The notes: generated from the letters alone by a model not told the origin. Shown: positions 1-8,721, counted from the first letter of the stretch. The stretch is 28,758 nt of DNA from Candidatus Acidiferrales bacterium (GCA_030044295.1 JASHWB010000242.1:1-28758), one strand, 5' to 3'. Translations and numbers: made by a program.

Positions 1-580
1 GCACAGTCTCTTGCTGCGAATCCTCCTGTTTGATATGGAGCATCAGGGCGGCGAATGCCTGGCTATCCGCGCGACGCGTTTCCGCTGATACAGTTGAGAG
101 AATCTCGAGTGGGGTTCCGTCGATCGACTTGGCTCGAGGAAAGCGATTGGGATCTGATTTCACCCATGACGGCGCGTAGTTGGAAAAGCCATTCTTCCAG
201 CTTCCGAACCAGAGCAATACCAGATGCATCTGGTGTTGCCGCGCCGTTTCGATCCAATGGTCGAGGAGCGCAAACTCGAAGCTACCCTCTTGGGGCTCCA
301 CATCCTCCCAGCTAACGGGCATAAGGATGGTATTGAAGTGCATCGCGGCGAGCTTTGGAACGATGGCGTCAGCCTGCGCAGCGGTTTCCGCGGAGGAGTT
401 GCCGAGCTCGCCGCCGAGGATCAGAAACGGGCGTCCGTTCACGATCAGCTGCCCGGCCCCGTTTTCAAACCGCACGTGCGGCAAATCGACCGCGGATAGA
501 CAGGACGGCACAAGAACGAAAGCGGCGATAACGGCTAGAGAGGTAGCCGCGAGCCAGAGGCTACGCACTGCATTTTTCAA
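1..580 (-). CDS. Secreted glycoside hydrolase, N-terminal part (GH35/GH42-like, DUF5597-type), cut by window edge
   Basis: An open frame of 193 codons runs leftward from a TTG at 580 to the window edge. A purine-rich GGGGGA lies about 6 bases upstream of the TTG; there is no in-frame ATG near the N-terminus. Residues 1-30 form a signal peptide (basic start, hydrophobic core LAVIAAFVLV, likely cleavage after LSA). The mature part begins with the pattern seen in GH35/GH42-type beta-galactosidase-like proteins: LIVNGRPFLILGGELGNSSA, then FNTILMPVSWEDVEPQEG and HLVLLWFGSWKNG, i.e. the first strands and helices of a TIM barrel. The catalytic acids lie further on and outside the window, so substrate cannot be judged. 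It is transcribed divergently from the VOC gene. Family assignment is from remembered motif similarity; a general clan GH-A hydrolase is the fallback. Confidence 0.75.
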   Translation of the reverse strand, partial: MKNAVRSLWLAATSLAVIAAFVLVPSCLSAVDLPHVRFENGAGQLIVNGRPFLILGGELGNSSAETAAQADAIVPKLAAMHFNTILMPVSWEDVEPQEGSFEFALLDHWIETARQHQMHLVLLWFGSWKNGFSNYAPSWVKSDPNRFPRAKSIDGTPLEILSTVSAETRRADSQAFAALMLHIKQEDSQQETV

Positions 581-683
581 AGTTTCCCCCGGGCGGGATT
601 ATTCCCGAAATTCGCTTATTTAGGAACACGAATCCATGGAATTCCGGGCGGGGACTCTGATTCGTCCAATTTCACGAACGCTG

Positions 684-712
684 TTGAAGTTTGAGGCTTT
701 GGCGGATAGGAT
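684..712 (+). promoter_or_regulatory. Candidate sigma-70-type promoter for the VOC gene
   Basis: TTGAAG (684-689) and TAGGAT (707-712) are separated by exactly 17 bases, matching four of six positions at each box of the housekeeping consensus. The -10 end lies about 90 bases upstream of the ATG at 803. It sits in the 222-base divergent region between the hydrolase and VOC genes. Prediction from sequence only. Confidence 0.4.
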
Positions 713-802
713 TTCACAGCCAATGAAGGCTGGCTACGATATGCGAAGCGCGGGTCGCGCCCCCGTCGGTAAGAATTAAAGACGCGCCCGGAGGAGATTC
801 CC

Positions 803-1261
803 ATGAAGAAAATATGCACAGCTGTAGTTGCAGTAGCCGCCGCGCTGCTTCTCGTGAGCGCCGCACACGCGCAAGTGTCGCTGAATGCGGCACGAATCGG
901 GGCGCAGGATCAGGAGGCGCTGGCGAAATTTTACGAGGCCGCGTTCGGAATGCAGGAGGTGAATCGCATTGGCGCGCCTGGAGGAGCGGAGATTTTCTTG
1001 AACTTCGGCGCCACGGTCGATGAAGCCAAGGCCAATAAGAGCGTGCCGATCGTGATCATGCATCGCGCGTCGAATGACTTGAAGGATCCCGTTCCACACC
1101 TGGTCCTCACTGTGAAGGATATGGCGAAAACCGTTGCCGCAATCAAGTCAGCTGGAGGTTCGATGGAAGGCGAACCTCGCGCGTTCGGCAATACCGGCAT
1201 CATGATCGGCATCGCGGTTGATTCGGCTGGTAATCGCCTGGAAATGATTCAGCGCCCGTAA
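803..1261 (+). CDS. Exported VOC-superfamily (glyoxalase/bleomycin-resistance fold) protein
   Basis: A 152-residue protein. The ATG at 803 follows GGAGGAG with about 6 bases of spacing, which fixes the start. Residues 1-24 form a clear signal peptide ending AHAQ, so it should act in the periplasm. The rest is one VOC unit with paired beta-alpha-beta-beta-beta halves. The first half contains DQEALAKFYEAAFGMQEV; the second contains PHLVLTVKDMAKTVAAIKSAGG, and the protein ends NRLEMIQRP. A His (PHLVL) and a Glu (RLEMI) sit at usual metal-ligand positions of the second half, but the expected first ligand in the N-terminal strand is not obvious. Lyase, dioxygenase or binding function cannot be chosen. 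It is a single gene, convergent with the Wzi-like gene 40 bases downstream. Confidence 0.8.
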   Translation: MKKICTAVVAVAAALLLVSAAHAQVSLNAARIGAQDQEALAKFYEAAFGMQEVNRIGAPGGAEIFLNFGATVDEAKANKSVPIVIMHRASNDLKDPVPHLVLTVKDMAKTVAAIKSAGGSMEGEPRAFGNTGIMIGIAVDSAGNRLEMIQRP

Positions 1262-1301
1262 AATCGGCCGTATATTTTAGTTTTCCCTTGGAACGCGGGC
1301 T

Positions 1302-2969
1302 CTACGGACGGCCTGACTTGGGCCGAAACGTCACGTTAACTGCTGAAGTCCAGTTCGTTTGTGCCGACGACGCGAGAATCGGCGCAAACCATCGTTCGTA
1401 CTGGACTGAGGTGGTGATACTCATCTCATCGGTCAACCGCCACTTGAACTGTGCGGACATGTCGTTCACTGATTCGCCGTTTGGAATGAAGTCTTTTGAG
1501 ACGGTCACGTGCCGATAGCCAAGTTGGATGCTATCTTTCGCGCCAGCCCAGTACGTCAACCATGATTGAAATCCAGTTCCTTCCCGCCCTATCCAACTTC
1601 CAATGAGATTTCCCTTATTCGTGTACAGGTCATGGTAGAAGCTGTCGAAGTAGACGTAGTGTCCGCCGACCTCGCCGTTTGGCGCGTCGGTATAGACGGC
1701 CTCCGCGCGCAGGTCTATTTTGGGTAGGCCGGGGAGCCGCGCCATATAGAATCCAGTGCTGAGAGCCGCACGTGAGGGGTTCGCGAGCGGCGAAGGATCG
1801 TCATCTGAAAGAGAATCGCCGTACACTGTCAACCAGTCGCGAAGGAATGGAACACGATAGGAGGCATCAAAGCCGCCAGTGCGCTTTCCGGGATTCTGAT
1901 TAGGCGGCTCGCCAGCGCCAGACGTAAACATCGTGTAGCTGCGGAACAGCGAAAGGAACGTGAGCGGACGCCCAACGCCGCTGAATTCAGAAGTTCGACT
2001 AAATCCCAGCTCGAGATTCGGGGTCGGTTTGAATGTAATTTTCTCGCCGTGAACTAGGGGCCTCGGCGGAAATCCATTCCCCGAAAGCTTGCCGAAAAAA
2101 GCATCGATCTTTGCCGGTCCGAGGCGGTGGAGCAGCCACGGCAACTCGAATGGGACAGTACGGCTGGCTCGGAACATATATATTGGTTCAGCGTTATCGC
2201 TAACCAAGAGCGCACCACCGTCGTCCGGCGCCCACCATAGACTCTGTTTTCCAAACGACAACTGCCATCCAGCAAGGTTCAAGCCGACGTACGTATCGAG
2301 CAGCCGGAATTCGTTGGCGCTTGGGACTGGTGCGGGCGGCTGAAGAGGATCGTCGTCAATTGCAGCCATGAACTGGCGCAATGAGAGCGGATAGGCTGCC
2401 GCAGATGGAGCGTGTTGAAACTCCTCGCGCGTGTAAATTACGAATCTCCCGGCTGTGAGGTAGGCGGAGAAGCCGTCGAAGCTATTGAAGCCTTCCTGAT
2501 AGGGCCGGCCGAAATCATTGATGATCGTCTGCCCAAAATGATAACTGTCGTTCAATGGCTGGCCGCTTATGGCAGTCACGTCTGTGTAAATCGACTCGAT
2601 TTGCGGCGAAACTCTTGGAGATCCGGCAATCTCCGGCTGAAACTCTGCGAGTAACGCGGAGTAAAGTTGCCGAACTTCGAGAGGCGAATCGCCAGAAATG
2701 CTTTTGCCAGCTTCAGAAACGAAGCCGGCGCACTCGACGCGCGTCCATGGCCGTTGTCCGAGAAATGCGGTGTGAATGTAACCAAGAGCGGCCAAACGCT
2801 CAATCGACGGATAAATCCAGCTATCCAACTCGACGAATGGCGATCCCACACCGGATGCGGTCACTTCTTCGGGTGGATCTACGAGTCTGTTTCGCCCTTG
2901 CGAATACGCGTTCGAGGCGCTCGAGAGAAGGCAGGCAAGCAGGAGTAGAGCTATTTCACAGCTATTCAA
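1302..2969 (-). CDS. Wzi-like capsule assembly outer-membrane barrel
   Basis: A 555-residue protein beginning with a signal peptide (residues 1-24, core IALLLLACLLSSAS, cleavage near AYSQ). The start is TTG at 2969, the only start that keeps the signal peptide; it overlaps the end of the sugar transferase by 8 bases. After an N-terminal helical segment (SWIYPSIERLAALGYI, TAFLGQRPWTRVECAGFVSEAG) the chain is rich in alternating aromatic/polar strands, as expected for the Wzi beta-barrel (Caps_assemb_Wzi family). Examples are LNLAGWQLSFGKQSLWWAPD and SIQLGYRHVTVSKDF. In the family Wzi sits in the outer membrane and helps attach exported capsule to the surface. As the last gene of the polysaccharide operon, the same role is inferred here. 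The polymer is unknown. Confidence 0.85.
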   Translation of the reverse strand: MNSCEIALLLLACLLSSASNAYSQGRNRLVDPPEEVTASGVGSPFVELDSWIYPSIERLAALGYIHTAFLGQRPWTRVECAGFVSEAGKSISGDSPLEVRQLYSALLAEFQPEIAGSPRVSPQIESIYTDVTAISGQPLNDSYHFGQTIINDFGRPYQEGFNSFDGFSAYLTAGRFVIYTREEFQHAPSAAAYPLSLRQFMAAIDDDPLQPPAPVPSANEFRLLDTYVGLNLAGWQLSFGKQSLWWAPDDGGALLVSDNAEPIYMFRASRTVPFELPWLLHRLGPAKIDAFFGKLSGNGFPPRPLVHGEKITFKPTPNLELGFSRTSEFSGVGRPLTFLSLFRSYTMFTSGAGEPPNQNPGKRTGGFDASYRVPFLRDWLTVYGDSLSDDDPSPLANPSRAALSTGFYMARLPGLPKIDLRAEAVYTDAPNGEVGGHYVYFDSFYHDLYTNKGNLIGSWIGREGTGFQSWLTYWAGAKDSIQLGYRHVTVSKDFIPNGESVNDMSAQFKWRLTDEMSITTSVQYERWFAPILASSAQTNWTSAVNVTFRPKSGRP

Positions 2970-3726
2970 CCGATTCGATCTCCAGCGACATGGCTATTCC
3001 GTCCTGCTCAGCGATCCTAACCGGAAGGCGAAGCGAAATTTGACGCGTTGTTCTGAGTCGCCGCAACGGGCTCGGAGCGATACATGAGGCGGCGGTTTTC
3101 CAGATGACGATCACATCGGAAAAGAAGGATGCTCTATGCATGTACCAACGATCGAGTCTAGCTTTCAGGGGTTTGACCTCGGCGTCGTAAAATGCACTGA
3201 GCTCGTGCGCGGGAACGTTTCCAAGCAACTCTTCTTCGTGCCGAAAGGCCAGTGTCGCCAATCCCGTAATGCCTGGGCGATACTGCCAATCGCTTGCGAC
3301 GGAATATTCCGGCGATTTCGGACGCGGACCAACCAAGCTCATATCGCCACGCAAGACGTTGTAGAACTGCGGTATCTCATCGAATTTCAATTTGCGAAGA
3401 ATCTTGCCAACTTTTGTCAGGCGGACATCGCCATCGCGGGTGAGTCCAACGCCCCCGCTATTCGCCAGCATTGTGCGGAACTTGTAAAGCGTGAACAGTT
3501 CGCCGTTAAGACCTACACGCCGCTGGCAAAACAGCGCCGGGCCCTTCGACGTCATCTTCACTAGGGCGCATACGATCGCGCCCATCACGATAGTTACGGA
3601 AAGCAGAGCGGCAGACACCATCATGTCGAACGCGCGTTTCTGCAAAGACTTACTCCAGTAATGTGTTCGCACGGGTCCTTCCATCTGCAAAGAGCTGCTT
3701 TTGCTCGTTCTCCGGGGAACGTACAT
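2962..3726 (-). CDS. Initiating sugar-phosphate transferase (bacterial sugar transferase, WcaJ/RfbP C-terminal type)
   Basis: A 254-residue membrane protein that should transfer a sugar-1-phosphate to undecaprenyl phosphate and so start repeat-unit synthesis. Visible family motifs are an N-terminal KRAFDMMVSAALLS leading into one hydrophobic segment (about residues 32-57), then GPALFCQRRVGLNG, LYKFRTM, LRKLKFDEIPQFYNVLRGDM, SLVGPRP, and YRPGITGLA. All are hallmark blocks of the family, including the catalytic Asp-Glu pair in FDEIPQ. It lacks the four-helix N-terminal domain of long enzymes such as WbaP/WcaJ, so it is the short form. The start is uncertain: ATG 3726 or ATG 3684, neither with a good ribosome site. 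A C-terminal tail of about 40 residues follows the last conserved block. It overlaps the wzi-like gene and is separated from the exporter gene upstream by about 350 bases. Confidence 0.9.
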   Translation of the reverse strand: MYVPRRTSKSSSLQMEGPVRTHYWSKSLQKRAFDMMVSAALLSVTIVMGAIVCALVKMTSKGPALFCQRRVGLNGELFTLYKFRTMLANSGGVGLTRDGDVRLTKVGKILRKLKFDEIPQFYNVLRGDMSLVGPRPKSPEYSVASDWQYRPGITGLATLAFRHEEELLGNVPAHELSAFYDAEVKPLKARLDRWYMHRASFFSDVIVIWKTAASCIAPSPLRRLRTTRQISLRLPVRIAEQDGIAMSLEIESVE

Positions 3727-4078
3727 TGCTCGAATAACCGCTCAAGAAAACGCACCCAAAGACGTCCTCGCGGAATTAGGGCCGAAATCCCCCGGACAAC
3801 GCTCCAGTGAACGCAGCCGGGCTGTGAGAGATCGTTCTCGACTAGTAACGTTCCGAAACGCAAACGAAGTCTCGGCACGTCTTCGCTTGGCATTGCACAT
3901 TCGACTCCAAACGCTTTCTTCGCAAAATTAGAGAGAACTGCTGAAAATGTGTGCAAAACGGAGGGTTACTGCGCGCTCAAGACGCTCTATGCTCGGTGAG
4001 AAAATTGAAGGTTCCCGAATCGGACCTGCATTGTGCCGAGTCGGGATGGGGCGAAAGGACGGAAACCGAACGGAGGGT
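3727..4078. other. 352-base gap inside the polysaccharide operon
   Basis: This is the only long gap in the otherwise tightly packed minus-strand locus. It contains an imperfect hairpin (listed separately) just after the exporter stop. Open frames that cross it in other phases resemble nothing I know and run into the sugar transferase in the wrong frame. I see no convincing promoter. It may hold an internal control point or a promoter for the last two genes. Confidence 0.5.
4014..4045 (-). terminator. Hairpin downstream of exporter gene: attenuator or weak terminator
   Basis: The arms at 4014-4023 and 4036-4045 can pair over 10 positions with one mismatch, around a 12-base loop. It starts about 34 bases after the exporter stop on the minus strand. 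The bases that follow are AT-rich but lack a clean run of T, so it is at best a partial rho-independent terminator. It could equally protect the upstream mRNA end. Confidence 0.35.
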
Positions 4079-6517
4079 TTAGTGCACCGCGATTACGGCT
4101 GCACCAACCGCAGCTTGTGATGCGACGGTAGCCCAGTCCCTGATGGCCTTCGCGGTACCGCCAACCTGAAGCTTCGGTGGAATAACGATTACGTCGCCAG
4201 GCAGCACGTCAAGTGATTTCACGCTCCTGCTCCACCAGCCGTATTCGCGGACGGATCCGCTCAAAACCGATCCGTTCGCGCGGACAAGGAACACGTGCTT
4301 CATGTCGGCATTTCGATCGCCATTGCCCGACTGTTGCAGGTAATAATCAACCGTTGCATTTCTGCGGTACACGAAAGAGCTTTGATTGAATACAGATCCG
4401 ACCACGCTGACAACTTGGCTTTTGGGTGGAATGAAGAGTCGATCCCCATCCTCAAGAATGATCGGCGGGATCATCGCTGGCGAATCATCTGTTGGCCTCA
4501 ATGCCAGTACCACGCGACCGGTAGCCTTCGCCGTTTGCAAATCGCGGACCAAGGCTTCCCGGGCTTGTGATTGAGCGGCGAGCGACGCAGCCTCATCGGG
4601 ATTCGATCGGGCATTCGCGATGGATTGCTCTCGAACTTGCTCCTCCAATTCTCTAGCTGTCCTGTCGAGGGCCGCTTGTTGATCGGTCCGAGCCGATTCG
4701 CGGCTGAACTGTGCTCCATACAAATACGCGTTTGGAGTGAGGCCGCCGGCCATCTTCAAGAGATCGCGCAGCGTCTGACCATGCTGTACGCGATAAACGC
4801 CAGGTGCGTTTACCTCACCCTCGATGCGTACGAAAAGCGTTTGCTTTGCCTGCGATACAGCCATGTCTCTTTGCGAGAAGATCGTTACGACGTCATCCGG
4901 TTCAAGGGAAAGATTGGCATCTGGATCGTGCTCCAGCACGGCTTTCCGCAGCGAGAACGGGATCAAGTGAGTGGACAAATCGACCGGGTCGAGGCGCTGG
5001 ATCACGGCGTAATCCCAGTTAATTTCGGGCGCCCCCAGCTTTACTTCCGTGCGTAAGCGGGAACCAGTTATCCCGGTCTGTGCGGTCGGAGTCCCTTCTT
5101 GCTGTAATGCCAAAGGCTTCGCTTGTTCCGGTGTTGCATCATTGACCGCCGAATTGGCGAGACCGGGTTCTGTCCCAGGTTCCTTCACCAGTCGGTTTTC
5201 AGCTTGCCAGTAGCTTCTCGTTAGGAGCATCTGCTTGTCAGGGATGAGGTCGCAAATTTTCATCCCCGGGTGCCACGGGTACCTGCCTGGATTCGCCACA
5301 TTGCCACGAAGCGTAACTGCGTTGTCGAACTTTGGAACTATAGGGAGCGCGTCAACCACGTCGCCCCCTTTAACTCGCTCAGTTTCGGCATCTTTGAATG
5401 AATACTCCGTGACGCTGCGGACCTCATGGTTATCGATTCGCTCGACCGTTAACCTGGTCGCATCGGCGACTTCGTTCAATCCGCCCGCTAAGGAAATGGC
5501 GTCGGCCAGCGAGGCCGTATCGCCTCTAAGCTCATAGATGGCTGGCACGTTGACACTGCCGGCGATCGCCACCTGTGCGCCGACCCTCGGAATGTAAATG
5601 ACATCGCCTGGCAGCAATTGCACGTCATTCGACTTGTCTCCCTTCAACAAAAGGTCGTACATATCGAAGTCACTGATCACCTTGCCGTTGCGTTCAACTT
5701 CGATATGTCGCATGGACCCGGCGGATGATGGCCCGCCCGTGGCAAATACAGCGTTCACGAGGGTGCTGAGCGAACTGATCGTGTAACGGCCCGGAGCGCG
5801 TGCGTCTCCGGTGACGTAGATATCGATCGCCCGCAGTTTGCCGAGCGTCACGGTAATATCAAAGTTGCGGTAGATCCGCGCGATTCGCTGACGAAGAAAT
5901 CCACTGAGATCACCATACTGAACACCGGCGACCGTGATGCTCCCTAGCTTCGGAATGTAAATTGCGCCATCACGGTCAACGGAAGCGTGTAGCTCCACAT
6001 TGACTTGCCCCCAAATCTGGATGTACAGCTCATCGCCCGGCCCGATTACGTAAGTTGCGGGCACTGGCACATTCAACAGCGGCGCAAAAGTGCTCGGTGA
6101 TTTCCGAAACAAGCTGCTGCCGTAGATCGGCAACATTCGGCCAACCGAATCGGCCACCATCAGCTGAAATTCCGTAGGCGGCTGAGATGGGGCGCTCTGC
6201 CGAGATCCAACGTTGCTCGGTTGTTCGGCCGCCGGACTCGGGCCGGTACTGATTGAAGGCGGAGGATTCATGCTATTGGGGAGCGCTGTCTGCTGAACCG
6301 AGAGGGCGGAGGCATTTCTGAGCGATTGATCGCATCCCGGCGTATTTGGATTGGCCGCGCACTGTTCGGCTGTAGGAACTATCGGCGCCTGCTGGGGAGC
6401 TGGGTATTGCAATTGGGTTTGTCCGGTGCTGGTGACCTGCGCGCACAAGAAACGTGGCGTAAGGGCGACAATGAACAGCAGCGTCCCGGTTCCGATCACT
6501 TTACGCGGTGCTCTCAT
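4079..6517 (-). CDS. Large SLBB-repeat polysaccharide export protein (Wza/outer-membrane polysaccharide exporter family)
   Basis: An 812-residue protein. The ATG at 6517 is preceded by GGAAGG with 7 bases of spacing, placed inside the end of the flippase gene. Residues 1-26 form a signal peptide (cleavage near LCAQ); no lipobox is seen. A proline/glutamine-rich linker follows. The Poly_export domain begins near residue 155 with YVIGPGDELYIQIWGQV and contains the block GAIYIPKLGSITVAG. About five SLBB-type repeats follow, recognisable as VTGDARAPGRY, IAGSVNVPAIYEL, LRGNVANPGRYPW, IEGEVNAPGVYRV and VVGSVFNQSSFVY, most followed by an AGG-type turn and a GDVIYIP-like block. A hydrophobic C-terminal helix ends the protein. 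E. coli Wza is about 380 residues with fewer repeats, so this is a long form, likely building much of the periplasm-spanning channel. Confidence 0.9.
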   Translation of the reverse strand: MRAPRKVIGTGTLLFIVALTPRFLCAQVTSTGQTQLQYPAPQQAPIVPTAEQCAANPNTPGCDQSLRNASALSVQQTALPNSMNPPPSISTGPSPAAEQPSNVGSRQSAPSQPPTEFQLMVADSVGRMLPIYGSSLFRKSPSTFAPLLNVPVPATYVIGPGDELYIQIWGQVNVELHASVDRDGAIYIPKLGSITVAGVQYGDLSGFLRQRIARIYRNFDITVTLGKLRAIDIYVTGDARAPGRYTISSLSTLVNAVFATGGPSSAGSMRHIEVERNGKVISDFDMYDLLLKGDKSNDVQLLPGDVIYIPRVGAQVAIAGSVNVPAIYELRGDTASLADAISLAGGLNEVADATRLTVERIDNHEVRSVTEYSFKDAETERVKGGDVVDALPIVPKFDNAVTLRGNVANPGRYPWHPGMKICDLIPDKQMLLTRSYWQAENRLVKEPGTEPGLANSAVNDATPEQAKPLALQQEGTPTAQTGITGSRLRTEVKLGAPEINWDYAVIQRLDPVDLSTHLIPFSLRKAVLEHDPDANLSLEPDDVVTIFSQRDMAVSQAKQTLFVRIEGEVNAPGVYRVQHGQTLRDLLKMAGGLTPNAYLYGAQFSRESARTDQQAALDRTARELEEQVREQSIANARSNPDEAASLAAQSQAREALVRDLQTAKATGRVVLALRPTDDSPAMIPPIILEDGDRLFIPPKSQVVSVVGSVFNQSSFVYRRNATVDYYLQQSGNGDRNADMKHVFLVRANGSVLSGSVREYGWWSRSVKSLDVLPGDVIVIPPKLQVGGTAKAIRDWATVASQAAVGAAVIAVH

Positions 6518-6520
6518 ATT

Positions 6521-7900
6521 TCATCCTTCCGAATTCGCGGTTCCGATCACTTCCGCCCCGTTGTCGATCTCCCAAGACTGAAATCTTCTAACTGCCAGCG
6601 CTACTCCGATGACTCCCGTGCAGAGGAGAAAGACGAACGCAAGCCCAGTGCTGCCCCATGCGCCCACCACCGCAAACGAAAACAGCAGAGTCAGTGCGGC
6701 GACGACGATCGATTGCACAAGGAATGGCTCGCGCTTAAACGACCGCAGATAGATCGCCATGGTTTGCACGGCGAAGCGCCCACACGCCGCAAGAATCAGC
6801 AATGCGAAAATCCACGGAGTCACCATTCGTTCGGCCAACCAGGGAAAGGCATAGTGCAGTCCGACTACGCCGGCCTCGCACGCCACCGACATTGCAGCCA
6901 GCACAGCCGAGGACTGACGGAATGTCCGGAAGAAATAGCTGCGCAACTCCGCGATGCGCCTGCCGCTCACCATCTGCCCAAAGGGAGCCGCTTTTGTTGA
7001 CGTCCACGACAGCGCGAGCGTGGAAAGATAACCGGTAATGCTTAGAGACAAGCCCATCTGTCCGGCCTCCACCGGCCCCCGAAACGCGAACAGCAAGGGC
7101 GTGAAAACCTGCATCGTGAAATACGCACACAGCCAGCTCACCGCAATTTGCCATTGAAACGACCAAATCTCACGCCGCCACGAGATACTGTGCTCCGCAG
7201 TCTTGTGGCGCACGAGCCCGAGCAGCAGCCGCCGTCGCGTCCAAACGAAAGCGGCCGCCACGCCCGCATATCCCAGCATCACGATCGCCGGAGCATATAA
7301 ACCATGGTGCGTTGCCAGAGAACTCCACGACGCAGCGATGACCGCTACCGATTGCCAGAACCTTGCGGCGGCCACCTCTCGCACCTGTCCACACCCCTCA
7401 AGGAACGAGAAGATCGGGTCCATCAGGAACATCGTGACGCATGCACACACCGCCACAACCCACGGACCAGTCCATGCGACATGCGTTCCGTGGTCGCGGA
7501 ACGAAAAGAAAACCATCCCGCCGGGCAGCAGCACGATCCACATCACCGCGGCGGCAGCCGCGTACCAGCGCAGCGTCTTCTGCAGAATCGATGCCAACCG
7601 GGCGTGCGCGACTGGGTCGCCATCAATCGTGCCGTCGGCGTGTAGTATCAAATGAATGCGTTCGTGCGCGGCCATTTGCAGCACTACGAACGAAAAGCCC
7701 AGCTCGAAAACCGCCTGCAGCGCCACCAAAGCGAAGATCGTGTAGTAGTAGCCCTGTTCCACCGGATTCAGGAAATGGATGATCAGCAGCACTGTGCCCA
7801 CGCTGCCCACCATATTGAACAGACGGGCAAGCACCGTGTAGGCGACGGCGCCATCGAGGCCGAGAAGATGTCTTACCTGCGCTATGCCGTTTTTGAGCAC
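6521..7900 (-). CDS. Wzx-type polysaccharide flippase (multi-helix MOP/PST-like membrane protein)
   Basis: A 459-residue, very hydrophobic protein with roughly 12 predicted membrane helices. The start GLDGAVAYTVLARLFNMVGSVGTVLLIIHFLNPVEQGYYYTIF is typical in layout for MOP-superfamily O-antigen/exopolysaccharide transporters, which flip lipid-linked repeat units across the inner membrane. The start is GTG at 7900, overlapping the preceding GT2 gene by 19 bases, with AGGAAG about 10 bases upstream. The stop lies 3 bases before the exporter ATG. Family calls for flippases rest on topology and context, because sequence conservation is low. An unrelated multi-helix transporter is unlikely in this operon. 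Confidence 0.8.
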   Translation of the reverse strand: MLKNGIAQVRHLLGLDGAVAYTVLARLFNMVGSVGTVLLIIHFLNPVEQGYYYTIFALVALQAVFELGFSFVVLQMAAHERIHLILHADGTIDGDPVAHARLASILQKTLRWYAAAAAVMWIVLLPGGMVFFSFRDHGTHVAWTGPWVVAVCACVTMFLMDPIFSFLEGCGQVREVAAARFWQSVAVIAASWSSLATHHGLYAPAIVMLGYAGVAAAFVWTRRRLLLGLVRHKTAEHSISWRREIWSFQWQIAVSWLCAYFTMQVFTPLLFAFRGPVEAGQMGLSLSITGYLSTLALSWTSTKAAPFGQMVSGRRIAELRSYFFRTFRQSSAVLAAMSVACEAGVVGLHYAFPWLAERMVTPWIFALLILAACGRFAVQTMAIYLRSFKREPFLVQSIVVAALTLLFSFAVVGAWGSTGLAFVFLLCTGVIGVALAVRRFQSWEIDNGAEVIGTANSEG

Positions 7901-8721
7901 GGAGACGTGGCTTCCTGCCGTAAGAATTTCCGATAAACGATTGGTCTTAGCAGCGCGGGCATGACCCGGACTGGGATCCTAACTAGAACGCTCAGCGCGA
8001 ACTCAGGTGCTGAGATGAACCCAATGTTTTGAAATTGGCGGTAAAGCCGAAGCTCGCTTCTTGCGTATGCGAGGCCGCCGCGCCTTTTCGCCATTCCACT
8101 CCCGCACCTCGCCAGAACCAAAATTTCAGGCAGATTTCGGATTTCCATTCCGCGAGCGAGCATCCGAACCCAGAGGTCATAATCCTCCAGGCCAGGAAAA
8201 TCGCGGTAGCCGCCGGCAGCCAGGACGGCCGATCTGCGGAAGATCACAGTCATATGGTTCAGCGGATTTCTGAATTTCGCGAAACGTCGGACGCGCGCGC
8301 TTTCGCAGGGTGGGCGTCGAATGGCCGCGATCGTGCCCGGATCATCGGTGAACTCGCCGATTGCCGTGCCCACAACGGCGACGTGCGGGTTAGATTCAAG
8401 GAATGCAAGTTGTCTTTCGAATCGCTGAGGCAGGCAAATGTCGTCCGAGTCCATTCGCGCTACGATTTCATTGCCGCAAGCTGAGAGACCGGCCCTCAGG
8501 GCAGGCCCGAGACCCCGGCGCTGCTCCAACTGCACAGTCGTGATCGGCAGGACATCGCCGTAAGACTCAAGCATTGACTCCAAATTCTTCTTAAGTGGAC
8601 CATCCTTGACGACGACGACCTGATCCGCCCGCAAATTTTGCGCAGCCAAGCTATCCAGCGACTGGCGCAGAAATTCAGGCTGCTCTCCGTCGTATATGGA
8701 CATAAGCACTGAATAATTCAT
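7882..8721 (-). CDS. Family 2 glycosyltransferase (AmsE/WcaA-like)
   Basis: A 279-residue GT-A fold enzyme that should add one sugar to the lipid-linked repeat unit at the cytosolic face. The N-terminal SVLMSIYDGEQPEFLRQSLD nucleotide-binding strand and helix are followed by QVVVVKDGP and then by the metal-binding EIVARMDSDDICLPQRFERQ (DxD near residue 93). The FPGLEDYDLWVRMLARG block further on is the usual acceptor-side/base motif (ED). The order of blocks and the LESNPHVAVVGT stretch fit the amylovoran AmsE-like subgroup. The ATG at 8721 overlaps the stop of the upstream GT4 gene as ATGA. Donor and acceptor sugars cannot be told. Confidence 0.9.
   Translation of the reverse strand: MNYSVLMSIYDGEQPEFLRQSLDSLAAQNLRADQVVVVKDGPLKKNLESMLESYGDVLPITTVQLEQRRGLGPALRAGLSACGNEIVARMDSDDICLPQRFERQLAFLESNPHVAVVGTAIGEFTDDPGTIAAIRRPPCESARVRRFAKFRNPLNHMTVIFRRSAVLAAGGYRDFPGLEDYDLWVRMLARGMEIRNLPEILVLARCGSGMAKRRGGLAYARSELRLYRQFQNIGFISAPEFALSVLVRIPVRVMPALLRPIVYRKFLRQEATSPCSKTA

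Noticed and set aside
3621..3956. 111-codon minus-strand frame across the sugar transferase start
   Set aside because: Out of frame with the transferase, no domain, and no sign that the two together form a frameshifted longer enzyme.
6326..7000. 224-codon plus-strand frame over the exporter/flippase junction
   Set aside because: Low-complexity Arg/His/Gln-rich product opposite two well-supported genes.
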